Source: Ekhidna sp. (lineage in GTDB: Bacteria; Bacteroidota; Bacteroidia; Cytophagales; Cyclobacteriaceae). From it: a DNA stretch of 10,216 nucleotides. The position numbers and the translations under genes are program-made. The stretch is from contig JAPPDO010000429.1 in assembly GCA_028821635.1 (NCBI GenBank), forward strand, positions 1 to 10,216, read 5' to 3'. The notes beneath the pieces were generated by a model. It had not been told where the DNA came from and did not search any database. It worked only from the letters and a program-made list of their open reading frames with translations. The first letter of the stretch is position 1; the number at the start of each line of letters is the position of its first letter. This document shows, one piece after another, positions 1 to 6,181 of this stretch.

Positions 1-48
1 CGTCTGATATTCCATGCCAGCAGTTTTTTACTTAATTCTGTTATTAGT

Positions 49-319
49 TTACAATGATACTACATAATCCCTGCCGATATTCAGCCTCTGCATCTCCAAC
101 GACTCATTGATTAAAGGAAGCAGTCTGCGGTTGACTAATTTAAGATTGCCGACTTGAGTGCGTAAATCAATGACCAGTCCTGCTGTCACGCTGGCAAAGC
201 CAGTCTGCTCCTTTTCAAGGTTCTATACGTTATAATACGCCTGAAGGCTCTTTCCAAGCAGTTGGCTCGGCCTGATCAGCACAGGCATGCTGAGCCCTTA
301 TTGGGATAAATTTCCGCAT
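49..319 (-). pseudogene. IS3-family OrfB N-terminal remnant
   Basis: Just after the OrfA remnant, an ATG at 317-319 starts MRKFIP and, with frame changes, continues as YPNKG, then SMPVLIRPSQLLGKSLQAYY. The LxGKSxQAYY segment matches the start of OrfB in this family, where a K-G-L-S and F-G-K-S-R-Q-A-Y-Y pattern is usual. After a TAG the same frame resumes as LEKEQTGFASVTAGLVIDLR, and later residues read NRRLLPLINESLEMQRLNIG then RDYVVSL before TAA at 49-51. This matches the OrfB segment in which a G-T-R-K-L-xx-L-L-xP-L pattern is followed by I-x-x-G-R-D. The catalytic rve/DDE domain is not present in the window. Similarity was judged from memory of the family. Confidence 0.68.
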
Positions 320-324
320 GATTG

Positions 325-703
325 CGACTGTTTGAGACTACACTTTTTATCTAATATCAACATTGAGTTGATCTTCGGCAACATCTATAAGCATCTTCAA
401 AGCCGCCACTTTCAGCGTGACTAGTTCCAACGCTACCCTAAGCCGCGCAACCTGCTCCTCCTAGCTAAGCAAGCTATCGTCCGGACGCTTAGTACTTGCT
501 TCCAGATACGATAATAGCCCAACCAGAACGCTTTATTCAGATAGCTTAAACTTCCTCTCGGAATGTCATGCTTGCACTTGATGAAGGTAAGGCTGTCCTA
601 TGTTAGAAGCAACCTCTTCAATCAAAAATATCTTGTAGACCTTACGGTAGTGCTGACTGTTTTTGTAGTTTACGTAGACAACCGATTTTTGTACTTCTTT
701 CAT
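325..703 (-). pseudogene. IS3-family OrfA remnant
   Basis: An ATG at 701-703 opens MKEVQKSVVYVNYKNSQHYR, which runs on to VYKIFLIEEV and about 45 codons in total before a TGA. In another frame follows KCKHDIPRGSLSYLNKAF. This resembles the Y-x-I-x-G-xx-T-xx-W core of the OrfA helix-turn-helix, with the W lost. After one more frame change comes EEQVARLRVALELVTLKVAA and then LKMLIDVAEDQLNVDIR. This is the leucine-zipper end typical of Bacteroidota OrfA proteins, normally followed by a K-K-S-G stretch that is here broken by stops. OrfA normally binds the element ends and supplies the N-terminus of the OrfAB transposase after programmed frameshifting. At least two frame changes and several stops make this a pseudogene. 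Confidence 0.7.
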
Positions 704-740
704 AGTGACAATAATTAGTGACAACCTATTTCAGGACGGA
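703..740. repeat. Direct repeat tagtgacaa and candidate IS terminal repeat
   Basis: The 9-mer tagtgacaa occurs at 703-711 and again at 716-724, 13 bp apart. The second copy runs into acctatttcaggacgga, ending at 740. A stretch of this kind directly upstream of OrfA is where the IS3-family terminal inverted repeat should lie, and its make-up resembles ends of Bacteroidota IS3 elements. The matching end is not in the window, so the inverted repeat cannot be confirmed. Confidence 0.4.
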
Positions 741-944
741 ACTCTTTTATGAATAAGGAGATTACTCTTCATTTTCTCCTCATCATTTCAAGACGGTCGA
801 CTCTGCGACGGATATCTATGTTGAATCAATGTCTTTTGATATAACGGCAGATATAAAATTGTTTATTTAATATAATATATATTATTTCCTTTGCTCAGCC
901 TAATCGTTATTATCTAATTAAACAGCGTTTAAGTGATGTAAACG
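741..944. other. AT-rich spacer between the IS remnant and the phosphatase gene
   Basis: No coding region or convincing terminator was seen. Around 786-815 the plus strand reads as F-Q-D-G-R in one frame, which recalls the F-Q-D-G-R of the small ORF at 6182-6439, but the likeness ends within about ten codons. The stretch 855-890 is almost entirely A and T. Confidence 0.4.
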
Positions 945-1670
945 TTAATATGTTAGTAAAAGCATTGTTTGATCGTCATTTCTGGGAGTTTTACCTTTAT
1001 ACTCCTGAAAAAGGCACTCAAACTCCTTCAGCGAAGTCTGCTTAGGCAGCTTTTTTATTATTTCCAGCAACGAATTACTCCCCAATCTCTTGGAATTAGC
1101 TCCATCAAACTGGTCAGTAATACCGTCGGTGTACAGGAAAAGTTGATCTCCCGCCTCTAATCGAACTTCATACTCGCATTGTTTATTGGACAGAAATTTT
1201 ACTTTTCTGGTTTGATACAATTCGCAGTCTTCTCCTGATTTATGGATCAAATTGACACCTGTGCCGGAATAGCGAAGTAATTTTTTCCTTCTGTCTAAAA
1301 AAATAATTCCCAACTCCGCATCCAAAAAGTCATTTTCCCTTTGAACCAATTTGAGAGAACCATAAATGTCCTGTAATGCGGCATTCACAGACACCGGCGG
1401 AAGCGCACTGAAATATTGAACTAACAAAGAAGCTACGGACATAGAGACCATCGCACCGCAAATTCCATGTCCGGTGCAATCACCTAACACATAGACTGAT
1501 TGATACTGAAAATTTTTGCACCAATAGAAATCTCCTCCCGGTGCTTTAAAGGGCTGAAAAAAAATCTCTGCCTCAATAAAGCCGATTTTGAAGTTTTCGA
1601 CTGGAGAAAGTAACATGTGTTGAATTGCTTCCCAGTCTTTAGAAGTCTCTGTATCCGCAGCTTTTTCCAA
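945..1670 (-). CDS. SpoIIE-type PP2C serine/threonine protein phosphatase, short stand-alone form
   Basis: This is a 241-residue protein consisting almost wholly of a SpoIIE/PP2C catalytic domain. The family removes phosphate from Ser/Thr of target proteins, often STAS-type anti-anti-sigma factors, using two Mn/Mg ions. Visible motifs are the AIQHMLL entry helix (15-21), GGDFYW (45-50), GDCTGHG (63-69) with its metal-binding Asp, YSGTG (134-138), the TDGITD turn (181-186) and NDDQT near the end (231-235). All key acidic residues are present, so it is probably active. There is no sensor, HAMP or membrane segment, unlike many family members. The chosen start is a TTG at 1668-1670, two nucleotides after the stop of the Roadblock gene, which suggests translational coupling. 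The first ATG (1614-1616) would cut into the entry helix. Its target protein is not encoded in the window, so the pathway is unknown. Confidence 0.88.
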   Translation of the reverse strand: MEKAADTETSKDWEAIQHMLLSPVENFKIGFIEAEIFFQPFKAPGGDFYWCKNFQYQSVYVLGDCTGHGICGAMVSMSVASLLVQYFSALPPVSVNAALQDIYGSLKLVQRENDFLDAELGIIFLDRRKKLLRYSGTGVNLIHKSGEDCELYQTRKVKFLSNKQCEYEVRLEAGDQLFLYTDGITDQFDGANSKRLGSNSLLEIIKKLPKQTSLKEFECLFQEYKGKTPRNDDQTMLLLTY

Positions 1671-1672
1671 CG

Positions 1673-2053
1673 TTATAATTGTTCTTGAACCTTTTTACCA
1701 ACAGAAAGTGCTATTTTCCGAGTGATCCCGATGTTGGAAGTGTTTTTATCCACTGCGATATACACCAGGTATTTACCATTAGGCGACGGCTGTATTAAAT
1801 GGTTTTGAGTGGTGAGTTCAATAAGAATTAAATCAATCCTCTCTTTATCCATGCCCATTGCATTTTTAGCCTTGATCTTGGCCTTAAGCACTTCGGCATT
1901 ATATGCACCCGCCGCCTCAAGGTCGAAATCTTTATCCAAAATCATTGAATCAATAGCCAGGCCTGATTCTACTTCTACTACTGAAATTGCTTTCAAGCCT
2001 GTAATGCCCGCTTTTGCTTCTTCAAAAGCATCTTTAATTGCTGTCTTACTCAT
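1673..2053 (-). CDS. Roadblock/LC7-domain protein
   Basis: This is a 126-residue protein with the length and layout of a single Roadblock/LC7 fold. An N-terminal helix (about 1-15) is followed by a strand reading GLKAISVVEVESGLAIDS. The DFDLEAAGAYNAEVLKAKIK helix and a strand (IDLILIELTTQNHLIQPSPN) come next. Last are the GKYLVYIAVDKNTSNIGITR strand-helix and a C-terminal helix. Roadblock proteins dimerise and act as scaffolds or as GAP/GEF-like regulators of small GTPases; MglB of Myxococcus is the best-known bacterial case. No small GTPase gene is visible in the window. It is the first gene of a two-gene unit with the SpoIIE-type phosphatase 2 nt downstream, so the two products probably act together. 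The ATG at 2051-2053 has no strong ribosome-binding site, as is usual in Bacteroidota. The fold is assigned by eye from sequence pattern. Confidence 0.72.
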   Translation of the reverse strand: MSKTAIKDAFEEAKAGITGLKAISVVEVESGLAIDSMILDKDFDLEAAGAYNAEVLKAKIKAKNAMGMDKERIDLILIELTTQNHLIQPSPNGKYLVYIAVDKNTSNIGITRKIALSVGKKVQEQL

Positions 2054-2097
2054 AGAAAGTTTAGTGTTTTATTAATTTAAAATATAGAAATATTACG

Positions 2098-2128
2098 CAA
2101 TAATACAAGGCTACTTTTTCTTATGCAA
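2098..2128 (-). promoter_or_regulatory. Candidate promoter of the Roadblock-phosphatase unit
   Basis: On the minus strand a TTG (2126-2128) is followed after 20 nt by TATTATTG (2098-2105). This is one mismatch from the Bacteroidota -7 box TAnnTTTG, with a spacing inside the accepted range. It lies about 45 nt upstream of the start codon in very AT-rich DNA, where chance matches are common, so the call is tentative. Confidence 0.3.
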
Positions 2129-2220
2129 TTTTTTTTTGATTTTTTTTTTTGTTTTAATACTCAAAGAGTTTGATTAAATAAATCTTATATTTCTTTTTTA
2201 TACGTTCTACGTTAGACATT

Positions 2221-2362
2221 ATATGCCGGACGTATCCACGTGGGGTAATAAAAAAGTGAAGCAAAACATGAACACGTAGGCCATATCTACAACGGGAAAT
2301 CCATCGAACCGTCAGACTTTTTAGGAGTAGTTTCTAATCCGACCGGAATGACTACATTCTAA
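2221..2362 (+). pseudogene. Decayed short peptide-coding remnant, related to 6182-6439
   Basis: Between the Roadblock gene and prs, the plus strand encodes EAKHEHVGHIYNGKSIEPSD then FLGVVSNPTGMTTF, ending in TAA at 2360-2362 and preceded in frame by two adjacent TAA codons at 2246-2251. The peptide aligns without gaps over most of its length with EAKHIHTSRIHDGKVYRTSE of the ORF at 6182-6439: both share E-A-K-H-x-H, I-x-[ND]-G-K, S and N-P-T. The DNA just upstream (from about 2229) also aligns with that copy, but with a frame change, which is why the start of the peptide is lost here. I do not recognise the family. It runs head-on into prs and leaves no room for a terminator beyond prs. Confidence 0.45.
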
Positions 2363-2369
2363 TATTGCA

Positions 2370-3299
2370 TCACTTAAGAAACAATGAGCTGATGGACTCA
2401 TAGTCGTGGACTTTTCTGATGGCTTTTGCAAATAAATCGGCAACGGTTAAGACTTTTATTTTTTCTGATTTATGCCTTTGAGGTAATGTATCCGTAATGA
2501 TCAGTTGCTCAAGTGCCGATTCTTCAATGTTGTTGTAGGCATTGCCGGAGAGCACTCCGTGAGTAGCTATGGCGATGACTGAACTAGCCCCTTTTTCTGC
2601 AATGACCGTTGCGGCTTTGCTGATCGTGCCCGCAGTATCCACTACATCATCAACAAGTACTACTTCTTTCCCAACCACGTCACCAATAACCTGCATGGAG
2701 GCCACCTCGTTGGCTCGTTTTCTGTGCTTATCGCACACGACCATGTCTACCTGAAAAAACTTAGCATAAGATCGAGATCTTTTGGTCCCCCCGACATCAG
2801 GTGAGGCGAATATGAGATTATTAAGTTGAAGTTTTTTTAGGTGAGGAACAAAGATGGCTGACCCGTCCAGGTGATCGACGGGTATATCAAAGAACCCCTG
2901 AATTTGATCTGCATGAAGATCACATGCCATGATTCGGTCTGCTCCTGCGGATGTCAATACGTTTGCAGCAAGTTTTGCTCCTATGGATACTCTCGGCTTG
3001 TCTTTCCTGTCCTGACGTGCATAGCCGTAGTAGGGAACGACCACCGTGACATATTTTGCACTCGCCCTCCTTGCAGCATCAATCATCATCAAAAGTTCCC
3101 ACATATTATCGGCAGGGGGTGCGGTAGATTGGATCAGGAAAACGTCACATCCCCTTACGGATTCAGAGAGGTATAATCCCATCTCACCGTCACTAAAAAC
3201 CTGTTTTTCAATTTTTCCCAAAGGGCTGCCATAGTTATAAGCGATGGCTTCTGCAAGCTTCTGCGTAGCTGACCCTGAAAATATTTTTACTGATGACAT
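2370..3299 (-). CDS. prs: Ribose-phosphate pyrophosphokinase (PRPP synthetase)
   Basis: The enzyme transfers pyrophosphate from ATP to ribose 5-phosphate to make PRPP, the precursor of purine, pyrimidine, NAD, histidine and tryptophan synthesis. It is cytosolic and works as a hexamer. At 309 residues it has the usual length. Motifs in order: FSDGEM (35-40) in the N-terminal half, the catalytic flexible loop YGYARQDRKDKPR (91-103), DLHADQIQGFF (127-137) with the ATP/metal-binding His129, SPDVGGTKRS (166-175), and the PRPP-binding loop VVLVDDVVDTAGT (213-225). All catalytic residues look intact. The start ATG is at 3297-3299. Upstream on the same strand lie a stem-loop and tRNA-Gln, so transcription could come from the tRNA promoter by read-through, or from an unseen own promoter. 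Confidence 0.97.
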   Translation of the reverse strand: MSSVKIFSGSATQKLAEAIAYNYGSPLGKIEKQVFSDGEMGLYLSESVRGCDVFLIQSTAPPADNMWELLMMIDAARRASAKYVTVVVPYYGYARQDRKDKPRVSIGAKLAANVLTSAGADRIMACDLHADQIQGFFDIPVDHLDGSAIFVPHLKKLQLNNLIFASPDVGGTKRSRSYAKFFQVDMVVCDKHRKRANEVASMQVIGDVVGKEVVLVDDVVDTAGTISKAATVIAEKGASSVIAIATHGVLSGNAYNNIEESALEQLIITDTLPQRHKSEKIKVLTVADLFAKAIRKVHDYESISSLFLK

Positions 3300-3313
3300 T
3301 CCCTGTAGAAAAC

Positions 3314-3333
3314 ATCCGGCAGAGAAGCCGGAT
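3314..3333 (-). terminator. Stem-loop between tRNA-Gln and prs
   Basis: A perfect 7-bp inverted repeat (atccggc / gccggat) with a 6-nt loop lies 14 nt before the prs start codon. On the minus strand the stem is followed by GTTTTCT, a short U-run. It therefore looks like a weak intrinsic terminator for the tRNA-Gln transcript. Because it sits directly before prs it could also limit read-through into that gene. Function is inferred from structure only. Confidence 0.5.
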
Positions 3334-3344
3334 TTAATTAAAAG

Positions 3345-3417
3345 TTGGCCTACTAGGGCTCGAACCTAGACTCTTCTGAACCAAAATCAGACGTGTTGCC
3401 AGTTACACCATAGGCCA
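3345..3417 (-). tRNA. tRNA-Gln (anticodon TTG)
   Basis: The minus strand folds as a complete cloverleaf of 73 nt. The acceptor stem is TGGCCTA paired with TAGGCCA, followed by the discriminator A. The anticodon stem TCTGA pairs with TCAGA around the loop TTTTGGT, giving anticodon TTG (UUG, glutamine). The T arm is CTAGG-TTCGAGC-CCTAG. The terminal CCA is not encoded and must be added after transcription. The gene is 45 nt upstream of prs with a stem-loop between. Confidence 0.96.
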
Positions 3418-3447
3418 GTGTACTTGCGTTCTGTTTTAAATAGGGGA

Positions 3448-3476
3448 CAAAACTAGAGGATTAATCAGAAAACAAA
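3448..3476 (-). promoter_or_regulatory. Promoter of tRNA-Gln (Bacteroidota type)
   Basis: On the minus strand TTTG (3473-3476) is followed after 17 nt by TAGTTTTG (3448-3455), an exact match to the Bacteroidota -7 box TAnnTTTG with acceptable spacing. It ends 30 nt before the 5' end of tRNA-Gln and is the best promoter match I found in the window. Confidence 0.55.
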
Positions 3477-3708
3477 AAAATTAGCTTTTTGGTATCACTA
3501 ATTCATTATAGACAAGTGATTTGAATAACAGACACAAACAATATCCCATCCCGCTTTTGATCTCATCTTTCCGTTCTCCCTACTGTGTCCTTTCTGGTTA
3601 AATCTTTATGAGTTGTTTAGTATCATCAGGAGAAGGTTGTCAGAATTAGGATCTTCTTACTACGGAGAACACAAAGAACATGTGATTAGTGTGAGTATGA
3701 AAGCCCTT
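3477..3708. other. Intergenic DNA between the tRNA promoter and the lipoprotein pseudogene
   Basis: I see no gene, repeat or RNA here. An open frame on the plus strand begins at 3613, but most of it is antisense to the lipoprotein pseudogene and it resembles no protein family I know. Confidence 0.4.
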
Positions 3709-4729
3709 TTAAGGTCGCTGCGCTGCCAGATCGGCATTGTTTATGGTGCCGTCTATCTTTGCGTTCCGCCGATGCCTTTGAGGATTGGATACTGCATATT
3801 ATTCCCAAAAGTCATTTGTGTCTTCGGTGTCATTTGTGCCGTCTGCGTTCAGGTCTATGTTGTCCCAGTCTTTGAAAATACCCGTGCTCCCGTACGCCGT
3901 TGGCGTGATCAGCGCGCTTTTCGTCTTGGCTTGAACTGCCGCACCTGCGTCGTCGCTGCTGGTTGCCGCCTGATAGTAATTATAATTAATTTTGAGCGTT
4001 CCGAAGTCACTGCCGCCCCTAAAGTTGGTATATTATGACCCTGCGGGTCTCCCCCCCGTATAGCAGGCCGTAATTATAGAATTATTAGCCTTGTGAAACC
4101 CTATGAAGCTGCCGACAGCACCAGTACCTGATGCACTGCTAGTAGTATTCATAACATAGCAGGCACTGATTGTGCCATGCCACTGAGGTCCTACCAGCCC
4201 GCCGACAGTGGCACTAACTCCTCCTGTCACCTTTGCGTTTGTAATGCCTGTATTCATAATAGTACCCGTTACAAACCCAAACAAGCCTAGGCCCAGCCCA
4301 GTACCCGTCCTATTAATAAACAGATTATCTATTTTCTTTCCCTTCCCGTCAAAAGTACCCGAAAAAGCAGCGTCATTTGTAGCATCTCCATCAGCTGAAA
4401 GCCCCCCACCGGTAGCCATCCGCTGCCGCCGCCTGCCTCTGTCCAGTCCGTGTTCACAACGCCTGAGGCGTAACTGCTTGCTAACTTAAAGTCCAAATCC
4501 CACGCCAGCTGATACCCGGTATAACTATTCGCGGCGACAGCACCTAAAAGGGCCGCCGCATAAGCCGCCTGCGCTTGTTGCATGCCTGTCAGCATATCTC
4601 CGCTTGTCTGATCTGTAAACGCCCCTGCGTGGTCCACTTCCCCATCACCCGTCAGGTCATAGCGCATCGCATTCAACTGCTCAAGTTTATTAATAGGTAT
4701 CATACCATTAGGCACCTGCCCCGCCTGCG

Positions 4730-5285
4730 TCACCGCCAGCGTCACAGAAAACGGAGACGTAACGCCCGCTATCATCTCCGTAAATGTAATACGTCACCGA
4801 CCGATCCATAGCCGTCGTATTCGCAAGAGACATCAGCGTCAGCACCTAATCCGTACTCGTCCCCGCCTCATTATCGGGCGCAACACTCGTAAACCAGGCG
4901 GGTTTTGACGCAACTGTCGCCTCCTAGGCCAGGCTGCTCGTAATCGTTACTGTTGCATTTGATGTGGAAGCAGATGACACGCGTAGCACTGCTGTGCTGA
5001 GCACAATTGGCATCGGCCGCGTCACGTCTAAGGTGACAGAAAATTTCGGCGACGCACCCGCCGTCGTCTCTGTAAAAGTAATCGTACCCATCCGCTCAGC
5101 CGTTGGATTCGCGTCATGAGACACTTTAACGCGCTGCGCCGTGCCGCTTGACGTACCCGTCGCGGGCACCACGGTAATCCATTCCAGCCCCTCAGTCGCA
5201 TCCAGGCCACCGAACTCGTCAGCTCAATCGTGTTATCACTTCCTATCGTGCCCTCCACGCTCAGCGTCTCGTTGTTCAGCGTCAT
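4730..5285 (-). repeat. Two BACON-like domains in the pseudogene
   Basis: Two similar units occur in tandem. The first reads LSVEGTIGSDNTIELTSSVAW, a frame change, LEWITVVPATGTSSGTAQ, then ERMGTITFTE and KFSVTLDVT. The second reads LSTAVLRVSSASTSNATVTI, SSLA, a TAG where Trp is expected, EATVASKPAWFTSVAPDN and, after a further stop and frame change, SPFSVTLAVTQAG. The pattern of a strand, T-x-x-x-x-x-SS-x-x-W, W-x-x-V-x-P, then R-x-x-x-I-x-x-T and S-V-T-L-x-V-T is that of BACON domains, proposed to bind carbohydrate or mucin. This identification is by pattern only. Confidence 0.6.
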
Positions 5286-5301
5286 CGGCTTAAAATCTGC
5301 C

Positions 5302-5873
5302 GCCCGTATAGTAAGTAATGCTAAAAATTAGCTCATCTTCATCGTCGTCTCGGTCTGTGGCGGTGAGGGTGTAGTCTGTGGTACCTACCGCTGTGCCTGC
5401 TTGCGGCCTTCCTGCCAGCACCCGCATTGTGCTGTCGAAGGTCAGCCCTCCGAGCAGCGCAGTTCCGTCACTTTTCTTCAACGTGTAGGTTAGGTCTCCG
5501 ATGCCGCCGGTGGCTTGCGGCAGTGTGGGCGCACTGATTTCTATTTTCTGCGTGTAGGTCTGATCTTCAATCGCTGCGTTGTTGGTAAAGGCAGGCACGG
5601 CATCCATAGGGACGGTAAAGGTCAGCTTAGCAGTGTCTCCGTCCTCGTTGAGGCGGTATAAGTGAACGTGGTTTGCGGCAGGCCGCCTTCGGGTGTTCCG
5701 GTGATGGTTCTTTGTGTCGGATCAAAGGCGAGTCCTTGCGGCGGGTTGGGGCTGAGGGTGTAGGTCAGCGCACCGTTGCCTCCTGTGGCTTGTGGTAGTG
5801 TGAGTGCAGTGATTTCCACATTCTGCGTGTAGGTCTGAGCGGCGATGGCCGCATCAGCGTCAAAAACCGGTGA
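5302..5873 (-). repeat. Two tandem putative-Ig (He_PIG / cadherin-like) repeats in the pseudogene
   Basis: Two copies of about 90 codons follow each other. The first runs SPVFDADAAIAAQTYTQNVE, then LTLPQATGGNGALTYTL, GLAFDPTQRTITGTP and FTYTAS. The second runs VPAFTNNAAIEDQTYTQKIE, then PTLPQATGGIGDLTYTLKK, GLTFDSTMRVLAGRP and YTLTATDRDDDEDELIFSI. The conserved Q-T-Y-T-Q, LPQATGG-x-G-x-LTYTL, GL-x-FD and G-x-P positions are those of the He_PIG/dystroglycan cadherin-like family found in large Bacteroidota surface proteins. A one-base change near 5640 separates the two frames; restoring it gives a continuous E-D-G-D-T-A-K-L-T-F-T-V linker. Confidence 0.75.
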
Positions 5874-5954
5874 CCTGTTGCCGTTATCGTCATCTTTCTT
5901 GTAAGTTGCCATCAGCAGAATTAAAACCGGCAGGTATAAATGCCTAAAATGGAA

Positions 5955-6181
5955 TTAGGTCTATTCTTGGTATAGTACTTTTTCTTGGTTTTACAATACA
6001 AATAATAGGGGTGGGGGTGGGGGAATTTATGCCCTCTAGCTACTTTAAACGATGATTTTGGTATTATAAAATCTAATATTCGTTTCATAGTTTTACTGTT
6101 TATTTGTCAATAAGGCGTAAATGTAAAACCATTATTTAAAGATGCAAGAGTTTTTTTGTAAATTTTCTCCGGTTAAGAGGT
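5955..6181. other. AT-rich spacer with a G-rich run at 6008-6023
   Basis: The plus strand holds GGGG-T-GGGGG-T-GGGGG at 6008-6023 in otherwise AT-rich DNA, about 55 bp upstream of the readable start of the lipoprotein pseudogene. Fourteen Gs in three runs could in principle form a G-quadruplex on the plus strand, or be a slippage-prone tract. No gene or RNA was seen in the rest of the stretch. Confidence 0.45.

Larger units (their letters stand above)
1..740 (-). mobile_element. Decayed IS3-family insertion sequence (truncated by the window edge)
   Basis: Read on the minus strand, this region holds, in the right order for an IS3-family element, an OrfA start, a helix-turn-helix part, a leucine-zipper part and then the N-terminal part of OrfB. 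All are interrupted by stops and frame changes. A candidate terminal repeat lies just upstream of OrfA at about 718-740. The rest of OrfB, with the DDE catalytic residues, would lie beyond the left edge or is deleted. Family assignment rests on the order of motifs and on the residue patterns given in the two pseudogene entries. The element is clearly dead in this copy. The exact IS group and the far end cannot be seen. Confidence 0.7.
3709..5954 (-). pseudogene. Decayed multidomain surface lipoprotein (putative-Ig, BACON-like and GLUG-like modules)
   Basis: Read from 5954 to 3709 the pieces give one protein of roughly 740 residues. The order is a lipoprotein signal remnant (HLYLPVLILLMATYKKDDDN), two cadherin-like putative-Ig repeats, two BACON-like domains, a calcium-loop-like stretch (DLTGDGEVDHAG), a variable region, a GLUG-like region (AFSGTFDGKGKKIDNLFINR), then DFGTLKINYNYYQ and QYPILKG. 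It ends DGTINNADLAAQRP at TAA 3709-3711. Lesions: no start codon before the signal segment; lipobox Cys replaced by Tyr (5901-5903); in-frame TAG at 4924-4926, where Trp is expected; TAG at 4846-4848; frame changes near 5640, 5290, 5200, 4770, 4430, 4055 (in a run of seven Gs on the coding strand), 4015-4025, 3805 and 3765. Such proteins normally sit on the outer membrane and bind glycans or surfaces. The DNA is visibly richer in G and C, especially at third positions, than the flanking genes. Domain names are assigned by eye. Confidence 0.8.

Noticed and set aside
2871..3234. Plus-strand frames opposite prs
   Set aside because: They are shadows of the strongly conserved prs coding sequence.
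3345..3417. tRNA-Gln as an integration site for a mobile element
   Set aside because: No duplicated tRNA 3' end, integrase or phage gene is seen within the window.
3613..4038. Plus-strand open frame of 141 codons
   Set aside because: Most of it lies antisense to the 3' part of the lipoprotein pseudogene, whose minus-strand translation shows family motifs. The plus-strand peptide is rich in Cys, Arg and Val with no recognisable domain.
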